Shown: positions 48,371 to 60,166 of the stretch, one piece after another
How positions within the stretch are numbered: position 1 is the stretch's first letter
How the letters are laid out: each line of letters opens with the position of its first letter
Source: Nymphaea colorata
Lineage: Eukaryota > Streptophyta > Magnoliopsida > Nymphaeales > Nymphaeaceae
Assembly (NCBI RefSeq): GCF_008831285.2
Contig: NC_045151.1
Location: forward strand, 10,154,571 to 10,218,570
Length of the DNA: 64,000 nt
Reading direction: 5' to 3'
Translations under genes and position numbers: made by a program
Notes under the pieces: generated by a model
The model's input: the letters and a program-made list of their open reading frames with translations, nothing else
Told to the model about the DNA's origin: nothing
Databases searched by the model: none

Positions 48371-49560
48371 GTAGGTGATTCTAATCCATTTCTCATCTAT
48401 TTTCGCTTCTTGTTAGTTCATTTTTAATTTCAGCATTTCGTGGGAAGGATTTATTTTCATTTATTTCATAGCTGAGAATGATGTCCAGCTAGGGGAAAAT
48501 CCACAATCAAATGTACATGAAAATGCATGATGCATGCATGAGTCCATTTTTTCCAAAAATAAACCTATGAATCAAATTTTGAAAAGGGCCCCAAGGCCAT
48601 GGCCCTTTCAAAATCAACCAACCTAAATCCATTTTGAACTCCCTACCATGAGTGAATCCCATGGTGAGAGAGAGGTTTGCTGCAATATATATAATATATA
48701 AATGCCTAATTAGGGACAGACACATTCTCATGAATGTGATGCACCCTTGCATGGCAAAATTAAAGATGAACAGGCTAGAGCATTCTCTTATTTCCTTTCA
48801 TTTAATGTCATTTTGATTTATGCTTATTTTTATTCAATTGATCATGGGTGGTAGAGGGAATTAGAAACCAATTTACAATCTTCCTATGTAAAAGAACTAT
48901 TCCATGAACCATCATGATTCATAGGATATGTGGTCCCTCGTCAAAATTTTCACTTGGAAGGATAACGTGTATATATATGCACTTGTGACCTCTTATTAAA
49001 AGTCATGTTTCTCTTTCAAAATCAGGTTGTAACATGTTTCCATGTTGATTTTAAGAAAAGGGGATCATTTTGTTGTTTTTCATGATACAAAGCTAAGAAA
49101 TCGCTTTCATTTCATCTTAAAAATTTACTGGATTCAAGCAACTCATACGTAAAGTGTATGCAAGTTGCTGAAATCAGACCATATTTTACAAGAATTAGTG
49201 TAAGAATTCCAAAGTTTACTTGCTTAAAATGCTAATATTCAGCAACAAAGTGGCTATGATTCGTGGAACAATAAAAATTCTAATCCTATCCAATTGGCTC
49301 CCTAAAAGCATTTTAGGAATTGCTGATTTCATTCATCAATTTTCAGACTTACATGTGATTGATTAAGTCTTAAGAACAATACAAAATCATACTTAAGATC
49401 CTAATTTTAATATCCTTCAAAGAACAAGATCAAAAATATTGAAATCGTCCAAGAAATGGATAGATCTTTTTGCACAAGGATCTGAAATTTAATTTGGTTT
49501 TGGAGAAAGAAAAGTCTCTAAAACTTCATGATATGAACAAAACATGTGCTCAAGAAGCAC
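48371..49560. other. Unassigned spacer after the gypsy LTR
   Basis: No module, gene or clear repeat is seen. A sequence AAGGTAGGTGATT at 48,368 looks like a splice donor, and the region could be the rest of a long LTR. I cannot decide. Confidence 0.4.
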
Positions 49561-50707
49561 ATGCCAAATTTATCTAAAATAGTGAAGGATGTGTTGGATT
49601 AATATAGCTGATAAGATAATGATTTTAAAGTAAAATTATCTAAAATATTAGCCAAACATGATTTTGGGACAGCACAAGCAGAAAATAAGCATATGAATAA
49701 GATATGAGTGGAAGCAACTAAAAAGCTATGGGCAATAATGCATCTACTTGTTTAGACTTTAAATTTGGAGAGAGAGGAAAAGAAAGAGACATGTGATTAA
49801 ATTTTAATTGTTCTGGAGAGAGAGAGAGAGATACCCATTCATGTCCTTGATCAGATTGAAGCCAGAGAGATTTCCAACTTTCTTCAATGCTTCCCTCCAT
49901 TTTCTCACCTCTGCTTGGTCCTGCTTCTTGTTGGATCGATGATCCTGAAATGAAGATTTGAAGGGCCAGTTCTGGTTGCAACGTCGGAAGGTTCCATGCC
50001 AAAGAACACTGGAATTATCTCCTTCCCACACTACACACTTTTGGTTACTTCTTTCAAGCACGATTTTGATTCTGCAAAGCATTTGGATAAGATGAGGACT
50101 AAGATCTTGGACCTCTCTATGCATTCAAACAGTTTCTTGATATCGTCCCTCTTTTCCAACTTTCCACTATCTATGGAGGAAATACCACGCTCCTCGAGGC
50201 CCTCATAAAGATGTCAAATGAAACACTTTCAGGTGTCTTCACCCCTGAAGCTGAGAAACACTGCAAACTCAGATCCACCACCTTTGGTGAAGACGGTGAA
50301 GGAGCTAATGACTTCACACCTTCCGCTGCCTCCATGTTTCTTCTAATTCCTCCATTAAAATTTTGCTTGGTAGAAAATTGCCTCCAAAGCATGTGGAGGG
50401 TAACTTCCTACAAGAAATCCTTGATTCATTGAAAAGAACCCAATGTTCCTCTTACCAAATGCTGATTTAGCTTCCTAGCAAAGAAGCAGCATTACTTGTT
50501 TTGTGTGTGCTCTTTTTATATCCCAATCCTAGAGTGTCCAAAATAGGCATTTATGTTCTTTGCATTATGCTATCAAGCACCATCAAGCAATGTTAGATAA
50601 GAATAACACTATGTTTTATACTATACATTTTCAAAACATCAAACATTATACATAGAGTTTTTAAAAAACCCCCAGATTTGATAGCCACAAAATTTTCTTG
50701 ATATCTT
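49561..50707. repeat. Module T, copy T2, carrying a TIR exon
   Basis: It is colinear with T1 (about 26,311-27,420) through and beyond the exon. Confidence 0.8.
49845..50370 (-). pseudogene. TIR-domain exon, copy 2, broken
   Basis: The same TIR landmarks as copy 1 are found: VFLSFRGEDT, then stop codons at the Arg position after it and shortly afterwards, an intact frame across the site where copy 1 lost a base (AESKSCLKEVTKS), and the exon end with KWREALKKVGNLSGF. The GT after the Asn-Gly codons is kept. The two copies carry different lesions, so they decayed independently after duplication. The start region also has an early stop. Confidence 0.82.
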
Positions 50708-50715
50708 GGTACATG

Positions 50716-50891
50716 CAAGGGCGGAGGGAAGGGGGTGCCACCTCAAAAAAATTCTTTCTAACAATTTTCTTGTAAATTTTAGAACATTTTGATTGTCCTA
50801 TATAAAAATTTTGAAAGATGATATTTTGGCCCATGTCAAAATTTAGAAACTTTAATTTGGCTCTCAAGAAAATTTTCTGGCTCCACTCCTG
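50716..50891. mobile_element. hAT-like MITE with 8-bp target duplication
   Basis: The ends CAAGGGCGGAG and (reverse complement) CAGGAGTGGAG resemble plant hAT termini. It is flanked by GGTACATG and GGTACACG, 8-bp duplicates differing at one base. The sister segment after T1 (near 27,460) lacks the insert and reads straight through as TTGGCACACACCC, giving an empty site. About 176 bp, no coding capacity. Confidence 0.8.
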
Positions 50892-50899
50892 GGTACACG

Positions 50900-52120
50900 C
50901 CCTTTTTGGCAACCTCATGACCTTATTCTATTATACTGCTGAATAAAAAATCTATCAAGGTCACTTGTATGGGATCTTGACTCCCCACCAAACACGCTAC
51001 ACCTCATTCACAAAGCAAATTTTAAGCAATGTAGATAGAACATAACAGAAAGAAACTGTTTGGATGTCTGAAACGACCAAACAGCCCCTTAACACAAATT
51101 TACTTTTAATTATAAAATTAGAGTAAAAGGAAAGCGCCATAAGAGGTGTTTGGCATCAACACTAGTTCAGTATTTCGTAAATCTATTGCAAAGGTTATAA
51201 TAGTTTCATGAAACACAAAAAGTAATGTTTTATGAAATCTATCCTAATTATTAATAAAAATTCATGAAACTCATGTTGCCAAACACCTCTAAAAAAATAA
51301 AAAAAGAAAAATGGAGAGGCCATTTTCTTGTGTGGGCCCAACAATCTGATGTTACATGTTCCAATACTGTACTTGGCCCCAAGCACACTACATGGCACAC
51401 CAACCCACATCCATTCTGTCAGATTACCGAACCATTTGTCAATATTGAAAGAACTCGATTATGCATCTTTGGTTCCAATCCTTCACCATGTTTTCATTAC
51501 TTAAAAAAAACAGCATTGCTATATCCAGTGAAGGCATGTATGCCTTCATTTTATTTTATTTTAACAAATGCATACTTTTGTTTTGAATTATTGATACAAA
51601 ATTTAAATATATGCCTCCACATTTCCTTTAAAAAAAATTGTCTTCGACCAAAGTAGTTTATATACACCCACAGTGCATGAAATTTTCGTGTGCTAATATA
51701 GATCACTACAAAAGTACTCCTGGTTAATAAAAACGGTTTTTTTGTAGAAACAAAAAACTGAAGAAATTAAAAGACTAAAAAATATATTTTTTAGATAATT
51801 TCCACAATTTCACAACCCCTACCAAGTTTTCTTTTTGGCGTATTTGTGTTACGTGCACAAACCGGTGCACAAAACTCACTGAGTCTTTAATGGCCCGCTC
51901 AAAGGCCAAGGTTGATAACCTTTTGATTTGCCTGTTTCCATTTGAGCACAAATGCTGGCGTTCATAAACTGCACTTACAACCATCCACCTACACATAATG
52001 AGAAGTGTGCTTGAATGATTTTTTTAAAAAATGAAAATCTTATGTTTTGTTTGAGTGAGTGGGAGGTAATTAGCAACTTACCATCCTGAAAGGAGGCCCA
52101 AAAGCCTCTCTGTGCCCCTG
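50900..52120. repeat. Modules G7 and H4, with CACTA-like end
   Basis: G7 is colinear with G3 and holds MITE G copy 6 (51,143-51,289). From about 51,700 the text is partly unassigned; CACTACAAAAGTACTCC at 51,704 resembles a CACTA terminus but no partner end is seen. H4 fragments occur near 51,940-51,990. No gene is seen. Confidence 0.5.
51143..51289. mobile_element. MITE G, copy 6
   Basis: GAGGTGTTTGGCATCA and CATGTTGCCAAACACCTC pair as inverted ends about 147 bp apart, like copy 3. Confidence 0.65.
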
Positions 52121-52127
52121 CCTTAGG

Positions 52128-52259
52128 ATTGTCACAAAAAATGCCATTCAAAAATTTACCGTCTTTTTCCCGTTTCATTCCCAATATATATAACTTTGCC
52201 GTATTATACCCGTTTTTTTTCCTCGCCGTATTATACCCGTACACGTTTTTTGTGACAAT
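52128..52259. mobile_element. Small MITE with ATTGTCACAAAAAAT ends
   Basis: The left end ATTGTCACAAAAAAT is an almost perfect inverted repeat of the right end (TTTTTTGTGACAAT). CTTAGG flanks both sides, immediately on the left and after one extra G on the right, as a possible short target duplication. The inside carries GCCGTATTATACCCGT twice. Superfamily not assigned. Confidence 0.7.
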
Positions 52260-52935
52260 GCTTAGGGGTCATGAACTGCATCAACATCAACTATGGCAGA
52301 ATTGCACCCTTCAACTTAGCTTCCATGTTCCACCACTTAAGACGCTTAAGCATAATACCCATGTAAATCAAACTAAAGACCTGCATTTTTGCAGGTCCCA
52401 AACCCGACCAGTTTTGCAATGCCCTGTGAGGAAATTGAATTCTTATGTGTAAAGGATACAATGACAATACTATAGTTTTATGAGCCTTACATCTTCAAAT
52501 ACCTAGACCTCAAGTCTGCCTCCCCCCCTCCAGCTTGAGATCTTTAAATTTGAGGCATAAGGTAAACAAGGATACAAATCTTCTAAAGTCTGAGATAAAT
52601 GAAAGTATCTTGAAAGAAATATTTATGTGGTAGCAACTACGACCGTTCTTCTCACTTCCTACAAATCTAACGGGTGTAACAATAAGTTAGAGATTTATTT
52701 TAGACAATTCTACAAGAGGGCATGATGCATCATCCCTTCTTGGCTTAAGCCATTTATCCTCTTCAGTTTTTAGAATTTTCATTTGAGCCTCCTATTTCAG
52801 ATGCATTCCTACAAATGAGCCTCCATTTTTCTCCTCAATTTTTGTATGTCCACTCACGTGCTGGTCACTTTAATTTATTCAAACATGTATGTGGAGAAAT
52901 GAAGAAGCCAGAAAAGACACCACAAATCATCACCA

Positions 52936-52936
<1 letters not shown>
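52260..52936. repeat. Unassigned DNA and module F5
   Basis: From 52,260 to about 52,720 nothing is recognised. F5 follows with GCATGATGCATCATCC, a TATA-like region in which the box reads CCTACAAATGAGCC (one change), and the B leader. Confidence 0.5.
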
Positions 52937-53025
<89 letters not shown>

Positions 53026-53028
53026 GTA
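52937..53028. repeat. (AT)n microsatellite before B8
   Basis: A TA run with a TATG tail at the pre-hairpin position. Confidence 0.97.
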
Positions 53029-53092
53029 TATGATTTAGTAGATTGTAAAGAAAGAGACAGAAAAGGTAAGGTTATTTTATATGCAAAATAAG

Positions 53093-53671
53093 CGAGGTAT
53101 AACATTGCTTTTGTGCTTCATTTCATTTGAATTTAGGAAAGACAATTAGTCTGTTGCACCCAAGACTCCAGGAGACAGGCAATTATACACAATATAAGAA
53201 CATAAGCAATAAGACAGTGGTGGGTCTTTGTCAATCCATTGAGAAGCTGAAAATGGCAAATGAAACAACAATTAACAAGGTATAAATCTATTGTACTTGT
53301 AAGCAAAAGTACTAAATGTTTCATCGCTACTCCAAGAACTATGTAACCTCAAAACCGGTAGCTTCTTTTGCTCAATTGGGTGAGTCCAACAAGTTCCACG
53401 GTTCCAATAGTGATGAAAGAGTGCAGTTCAGCTACAGATTCCCAAGTCACAATCCAAACAGTACAATAGAATTAATCTACATGTCTTTTAAGTTCTTGCT
53501 TTCTTTCTTTTCCATTTTCAGCTTCTCAATGGACTAAGAAAGACCCATCAGCGTGTTATTGCTAATGTTCTTACATTGTGTATACCTGTCTCATAGAAGC
53601 TTGGGTAATCCTGAGTAACTATCTTCCTGAAGTCTAAATCAAGTGAAGAACAAAGGCCACTTACCTCATTC
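53093..53671. repeat. Module B hairpin, copy B8, with enlarged centre
   Basis: Both arms are present (CACCCAAGACTCCAGGAGAC, GAGAAGCTGAAAATGGCAAA; right side TTTTCAGCTTCTCAATGGAC, CTGTCTCATAGAAGC). The loop is longer than in B4 and shares ATTGGGTGAGTCCAACAAGTT-like text with B2, a subgroup marker. Confidence 0.78.
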
Positions 53672-54230
53672 AGATATTGAAGAACTTTATGAAGACAATC
53701 TGACTGAATGATATACAACACAATGATATTAGTATCAAATGCTTATAACTTGAGATCACTCTTAGCAAGCTTAGAATGATACTTGGATTTGTTCCTCAAA
53801 AACCAAATTTATAGAAAAAATATATGTGAGCAGTAAGGTATTGCAAAATAATATTTCAGGCAACATTTTATGCATAAGTAAAAAAAATCAGGTTCTGATG
53901 TATCAAAAACAAGAATGGCAATTTCAGGTTCCAATATCATTGCTGACATTTTTGTTATATGTATGACAAGAATGACGATTTTAGGTTTCAATATTATTGT
54001 TGACATCAGAGGCCACTTACTATTTATCACTACCAATTGTACATTCCAAACTTCAATTATTTGTATCTAAATTTTCCTAACTTATGCTTGTGCTTTATTT
54101 GAGAGAATAGAATTGGCAAAATGACTTCTCACATCATACATTGTTTAAAAAAAGTTTTTGTCACAATGTATTTGATAGCAGGAATCGAAATGTTAGATTT
54201 TAATATTAATATTTTTGGCATTGAATGCTA
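53672..54230. repeat. Module C, copy C6
   Basis: It lacks the hAT-like MITE segment and begins within the CTTGAGATCAC landmark. No gene is seen. Confidence 0.55.
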
Positions 54231-54817
54231 TAAGTGAGCAGGGTGACTCTAGATATCCAAACATCGACCACACGATGTTGAAGATGTCTACACCGATGAG
54301 TGCAGTGATGTAAGCTACAAAAATGTTGGTGATAGTTTTTACCGATGTTATCTTTACTAATGGCCTCTACAAACGTCAAAAAAAGTTTTACCGATATTTT
54401 ATTTGTTGTCGACCTCTATATACATCGGTAAAAGTTTTACTGACATTTTGAGGCTGTCGGTAAATCCACTTTTTTTCATTGGACATGGGTTTCTCATAGT
54501 GGGTCCACTATCACTTGGGTCCAGATCTTCTACTCGGAGGCTGGATCCGAAAATCCTTGCAATGTTAGCAGGGAAACTACATACCTCTTCAAAATTTATG
54601 GAAGAATAAGGAATATTTCTGAAAAATGAAGAAGGCAAAAGAGACACCATAAATCATTGCCAATGCTGTTAATTGCGATTGTTATTCAATGACAACTTTC
54701 CAGTTTTTAGCCATCTAATTATATATATGTATGTAATGCTATTCTTGATATTTCTCAATAAGGTGATTTAGTAGAATGTAAAGAGAGAGACAGACATGAT
54801 AAGGTTATATGCAAAAT
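54231..54817. repeat. Module A, copy 3 (partial), with hairpin leader
   Basis: It matches the final part of A1 and A2, from the CACTA-like motif block (54,290-54,470) through GGTTTCTCATAGTGGGTCCA and into the hairpin leader. The microsatellite before B9 is only a few units long. Confidence 0.65.
54290..54470. repeat. CACTA-like subterminal motif cluster, copy 3
   Basis: Motifs ACATCGGTAAAAGTTTTAC, TTTTACCGATATTTT and TTTTGAGGCTGTCGGTAAAT are the clearest of the three copies. They read as tandem and inverted forms of ACCGA/TCGGTAAAA, typical of En/Spm subterminal repeats. Confidence 0.5.
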
Positions 54818-55304
54818 GAATGAGGTATAACATGGCTTTGTGCTCCACTTGATGTGGACTTTGGGAAGATGGTTAGCCAGCTGCATCCAAGACTCCATGA
54901 GATAGGCAATTATGCACAATGTAAGAATATTAGTAGTAAGACAATGGTGGGTCTTTGTCAATCCTTTGAGAAGCTGAAAATGGCGAAGGAAGCAACAATT
55001 CAGAAGGTTTGTATACTTCTATTGTAATTGTAAGCAAAAGTGCTGATTGTTTCATGTTTCCAATAGTGATGAAACAATGTCTTTGATTCACAATCAGTAC
55101 TTTTGCTAACAAAAAAAAAATGCAAACAGTAGAATAGAATTAATCTGCACGCCTTCTGAATTCTTGCTTTCTGGACTAAGAAAGACCCACCAGTGTATTA
55201 TTGCAAATGTTCTTACATTGTCTCTACCTATCTCATGAAGGCTTGGGTAATCCTAACTAACTGTCTTCCTTCTAAACCAAGTAAAGCACAAAGGCCATGC
55301 ACCT
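54818..55304. repeat. Module B hairpin, copy B9
   Basis: Both arms are present. The stretch GCTTCTCAAT at the inner right arm is deleted, so the hairpin would have a gap there. Confidence 0.78.
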
Positions 55305-56308
55305 GTTGTACCAATTCCTTTTATTTGTAACTTGTCCATACATTTCAAGGTAGGGATTACTACACTGATGGTGTGTGACGTACTGCTAAAACAGTAGGAT
55401 CACTTTCGATGGTGATGGTACAAAAATAATAACAATAAAAAAGTGTGTAATTAAAATCACAAAAAATGACAAATGTCAAGTGAAAGCCATGAACCATAAA
55501 TCATATAACATAGATTTTTTTAAGAAAAGCAACTGCATGAAGTACCATCATTAACCATGCATGGGTAGAGCTAAGAATTCTTTATTAGAATGGCCAAACC
55601 ATAGTTTTAAAATTTTGATGAGGGTTGAAATGTAACTTTTCAAAACTTCTATACATGGTAAGTGGAATTACATGTAGATATTTTTTTGTCCCCTATCGGC
55701 CTCCCCTGGCTTTGCCCCTACTACCATACCTTAGCAAACCAGTGATTAAAACTTGAGATCACCACTAGAAAGCTCAGTAAGATACTTGGATTTGTCCTTC
55801 AACAACCAAATTTATAGAAAAAACATATGTGAGCAGGAAAGATGTTGGAAAATAATGTTTTAGGCAACATTATACACATAAGTAAAAAAACTCAGGTTTG
55901 AATGTATCAAAAACAAGAATGGGAATTTTGGGTTTCAATATTGTTGTTGATATTTTCGATGTATCTAAATGACCAGAAAGGCAATTTTAGATTTCAAAAT
56001 TATTGTTGACATCAGAGGCCATTTATCATTTACCACTACCAATTTTACAATCCACACTTCATGTATTTGTATCTAAGTTTCCCTAACTTATGCTTGTAAT
56101 TTAATTGAGATAACAGAGTTGGCAAAAAGACCCTTCACATCCAACATTGCTTAAAAACTAGATGTCGTAGATTTACGCTATGGTTGATATAGTTCTAGCA
56201 TTAGTGCAGCAAATTATTCAAATTTGCAAGCTATACGCACGTGTAAAAAAGCTTGTCATAACATATTTGATAACAATGATGGAAATTTCAGATTTTAATA
56301 TTACTATT
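55305..56308. repeat. Module C, copy C7, with hAT-like MITE
   Basis: About 250 bp of unassigned spacer, then CATGGGTAGAGCTAAG to GGCTTTGCCCCTA (55,560-55,720, the MITE), then C text colinear with C1. No gene is seen. Confidence 0.6.
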
Positions 56309-56310
56309 TG

Positions 56311-57190
56311 TGAATGATATATATATATATATATATATACATGCATTGATGATGAGACATTTAATTAATTTCCTTACTTGTTTAGCGTTGCGTTACTTAT
56401 AAATAAAATTTTCAAAAAGGTGAATGATTTATAATTTATATTTTCGTGAAAAAATTATGTTATAGCTTGTGAAGTGCTAGAATAATTATTATTTATATTT
56501 TTATGCCAAAGACGAAAAAAACTCTTGTCAAACCATGTGTTGACCAATCGGCCTATGAATAAGTTATCATAGTCCTGATCCTCAATCTATATATGTTGCA
56601 GTTAAATGTGTCATGGCTTCATCCAAGCTCCTTTTTCACGAAGAGAAATTAGGGTTTCAGTTGATGCAAGAAAGAAGCTATTGAATATCATGAATATATA
56701 TCACGTGCATCATATTTTCAATTACTTAAATCCATTTTTTAGGTGCTCCTTGTAATCCTGTATTTCTAAAATCGGATCAGTATTGAGATTCAGATTCAAT
56801 CATGAAACTTGATATAAAATTCCAAACTCGTGAGATATGAAATACTTCACTAGATTGATCTACAAAACAGTTTCAAATTTTACTATCTGTTGGACAAGAG
56901 TGATGGGTAGCTAGAACTCTGTTTTACGTGAGGCCATATTGCTTATGGGAACCATTTGGGCACTTTTGTTTTATTTCAAAAGGTTTAATGAATTTAAAAT
57001 GAGAGTGAAGTAGCTCAAGATTGTTGATGTGTATGGATATTTTCATAGCCTATGGGAGTTGTTGCATCAAACATATGTTATCTCACTACTGTGTAAACCC
57101 TCTATGGAGATGATGCATTGCAGATATTGTCTAATTGGCATGTATGGAGATGCCATTAATGTTGTCTTTGCATTATCACAGGGATAAGAC
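56311..57190. repeat. (AT)n and module D, long form, copy D9, truncated
   Basis: The AT run is short. D9 is colinear with D1 but lacks about 330 bp near 57,050 and stops at ATCACAGGGATAAGACAGG, where copia sequence begins. Confidence 0.6.
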
Positions 57191-58167
57191 AGGATCTACA
57201 AAGGGGTTCCCAGTCATGTGAGCTAATGCTCCGGTATCGGCCAACCATTCGGAGTCATTCACATTATCAATAGTGACAGTGGGGAGAGCATGTTGGGCAT
57301 CTTCAGCTTGATAGGCATGGTTGAATCGTTCAAAACACTTGATAGCTGAATGATATTTCTTACCACAGATTTGACAAACAATAGGATTTTTTTTTCTTGT
57401 CATTGCCTTTGGAATAGGAACTTTCACTTTGCCGGCCAGAACTTTGATAGTTTCCACATCCTCTATTAAAATAGTTGCATCCACGCCCGCGGCCACGTCC
57501 TGATTGTTGGTGTGTCATTGCCATGATGGGAGGAATGAGACTTTTTAACCATGAATCAAAGCTTTGAAGAAGAGATACGACTTTTTCATAAGGCAGTGTA
57601 GGTGGGCGAATCATGGAGGCAATAAAAACTTCATATCCTTCTTCAAGCTCTTGATGCAGCCAGTAAACCTGACAGGTTTTCCAATAGTTGAAAGATCGTC
57701 GCATATTCGTTTGAATTTGCCTATATAATCTTCCACAGAATCGTCATTCTTTTTAAGCGAAGTAACCAAATGTGTGAGATGAAATTCTCTCACACGATTT
57801 GCGAGAGAAGGCATTCATAAGAGCCCTCGAGATATCCTTTGATGTCTCAAAGCCAACAACTAGGCCAAGAGCACTTTCAGTCAGCGTGCTGGTTATCCAC
57901 CCCTTGATTAGATGATCAGTCTTCCTCCATGAAGTAAATTGGGGATTAGGCACCAGTTTCTGAGAATAAGAACTAGAAGAATCATCAATAAGTTCTAGTG
58001 GAGCAGCAACCTCGCCAGTCAAACCCTTGAAGATCTTGACCTTCAACCAGTGCCAAGATTTGTGTCTTCCATAGAAGGAAATTCTCAGCTCGAAGCTTGA
58101 GTGAGATGAAGTTTGACACATTCATTGTGTAAGGGTAAGGGAAAGCAGGTGTGGAAGATGGCACCAT
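57176..58167 (-). pseudogene. copia gag-protease, broken and truncated
   Basis: From Met at 58,167 the copia gag (UBN2-type) runs through NFISLKLRAENFLLWKTQI, a LVVGFETSKDISRALMNAF segment, SVEDYIGKFKRICDDLSTIG, and an RGRGRG-rich part. Then come a CQICGKKYHSAIKC zinc knuckle (CX2CX4HX4C) and the protease start WLADTGALAHMTG with its catalytic Asp kept. At least three frameshifts or stops break it. It ends at the truncation point. Confidence 0.85.
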
Positions 58168-58178
58168 AAAGAAACTTT

Positions 58179-58190
58179 GCTCTGATACCA
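58179..58190 (-). promoter_or_regulatory. copia primer-binding site
   Basis: Read on the minus strand it is TGGTATCAGAGC, the classic complement to the 3' end of initiator-Met tRNA, directly next to the LTR. Confidence 0.9.
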
Positions 58191-58549
58191 TAAAGAAAGC
58201 GCAAGGGAGAATGAACAAGAAAAGGAAAGAGGCAAGAATTAACGTGGTTCGGCTTAGCTGAAGCCTACATCCACGATCAGAAGACACTCTAACATTTTAT
58301 TGATAGAAAAGAGACAATTACAATGACAGAGTTGAGTCCTTTTATAGAGAAAGAAACTACGTTTTATCGCAGGCTGGATTGTTATTGCCTAGATTAGGCA
58401 AAATCTTTATTTGATTCCAAGATCGTTGGCTTTCCTTATCTTCTGATTTTTCTGCCTTTTTCATCTAATCACAATCTTTAGTCACCAACTTGATATTCTT
58501 ATCTTAATCCATCTCCTGATTTTCTTCATTGTTGATTTTCTCTCCAACA
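58191..58549 (-). repeat. copia 5' LTR
   Basis: About 359 bp, beginning TGTTGGAGAG on the minus strand and ending at the primer-binding site. It holds a TATAAAAGG box (minus strand) near 58,340. Confidence 0.8.
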
Positions 58550-59100
58550 GATTTGTCGTCCTTACCAATTTTGTTAACAGGTGGATGGATTTGATGCCTC
58601 CCCTGTGAGAGAGGAGCTCCCATAGCAAGTTCATCATCGTTTGTTGTTCTGTGTGCCTGCCTGCTGCTCCATCCTCAGCGCCAAGATCACCTGATCCAAT
58701 TCACTCACCCTCTAGCCCGTTTCACTGTCGCTTCTCTTGGCTGAAATAAACTATAGATCGACATCTGCTTGATTCCTCAGGGACTCCACTGCTGCAATCA
58801 CCTCCTTGGTTGTCATCCTTGGTCTGATACCAGTTGTTAGCCTTCAGCTACCAAAACAAACAAAAAAGATTAACAAGACCCACACACCCATTAACCACTA
58901 CAGAATTAGGGTGAACCTTCAGCCAAATTTTCATTGCATTCATCTTGGTGTTTCACACTATTTTTATAAGGACGTCTAAGTCAGGTTACAAGAGTGGAGC
59001 CCATATCCAACCCATACCCCATTTATTCTTTCCCTACTAACTCCAAGCTAGGCATAATGAACCTTTGCCTACTAATGGATTGTCAACCATGCTTTTCCCA
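58550..59100 (-). mobile_element. Older minus-strand LTR element remnant
   Basis: Minus-strand reading gives an LTR-like stretch with a TTATAAAAATAG box, ending ...TAACA at 58,835. A primer-binding-like TGGTATCAGACC follows at once, then MTTKEVIAAVESLRNQADVD (start near 58,819) and RMEQQAGTQN, like the N-terminal part of gypsy gag. The copia LTR begins where this text stops, so copia probably inserted into it. The outer LTR edge is not determined. Confidence 0.55.
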
Positions 59101-59418
59101 GAGGTGATAGAGTGGTTGTTCCAAGTGATCAACCAAGCACATACAATTTCCATCTGATCCATGATCAGATATGAAATTACCACCTGCCACTTTATTTAGG
59201 ATATCTGAAGGGACAAAAAAACCTTCAAAGCTCCACATCATATTTGAACAGCGCATCAACTTGATATAAGAAACAACATTCATTTATTTGAACTTGCAAT
59301 GTAAAAGAAACAACATTCATTTATTTGCATAATAACATAATCAGAATTGCTCAACAGGGCTTGATATAAGAACGTCAACTGCTTTTTTTCTCAAACATGC
59401 ACCTATCCTTAGCTGGTG

Positions 59419-59463
<45 letters not shown>

Positions 59464-59960
59464 TTATATTGTAGTAGGTTTGAATTACATCATTTGTTTT
59501 ACATATAAGAACATAACCAAAGTTGCTCAACATGGCTTGTCAAGAATTTCCAATGTATTAAAAATACAAAAACATGTAGCACACACCCATACTATAGAGA
59601 AATATCTTTTAATGTTGCCTATTAGATTCAATAAAAAGCGCATACAAATGAAATTCAAACAAAATCAACAAAATGTATTTCAGAAAATGAACAACAAAGT
59701 GTTCACAATCAGGAGTTACTTCTATTATAATTTCCTATTTTATCAAACTCGCATGGAGAGAAGAAATATGTGATCCATCATACCTAAAATCATGTCACAT
59801 CAAATGACTCCTGGAAGGGTTGCTGAATCATGAATGCAAGGTTAATCTTCTTGGGGAAACTTTGGCTACATTGGTAATTTAAGTTTGATTTGCCTTGAAC
59901 TCAGACCAATTTGCACCCTTTCATGAGCTATGTCCCATAGGTAAAAAGGGGAGTCGGTAT
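59101..59960. other. Spacer, no recognisable gene
   Basis: It contains a direct repeat of ACAACATTCATTTATTTG (about 59,270 and 59,308), a (CT)n run at 59,423-59,458 and unassigned AT-rich DNA. The frame at 59,480-59,773 has no domain I know. Confidence 0.45.
59423..59458. repeat. (CT)n microsatellite
   Basis: About 18 CT units. Confidence 0.97.
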
Positions 59961-59964
59961 AGTT

Positions 59965-60046
59965 ATATATATATATATATATATGTACATATATATATAT
60001 ATATGTATATATATATATTTGTATGTATGTATGTACATACATACAA

Positions 60047-60085
<39 letters not shown>

Positions 60086-60086
60086 A

Positions 60087-60163
<77 letters not shown>
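59965..60163. repeat. Compound (AT)n(GA)n microsatellite with a perfect palindrome
   Basis: AT runs flank TTTGTATGTATGTATG and its exact mirror partner CATACATACATACAAA (about 60,018-60,049). A GA run closes it. All open frames here are repeat artefacts. Confidence 0.95.

Positions 60164-60166
<3 letters not shown>

Larger units (their letters stand above)
57191..58549 (-). mobile_element. Ty1/copia fragment: LTR, PBS, gag and protease start
   Basis: On the minus strand, an LTR (58,549 down to 58,191, starting TGTTGGAGAG) is followed at once by a primer-binding site complementary to initiator-Met tRNA, then gag and the start of protease. The element stops at about 57,191, where module D9 text begins; the rest of pol and the 3' LTR are missing. 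This may be truncation or a recombination junction. Confidence 0.88.
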
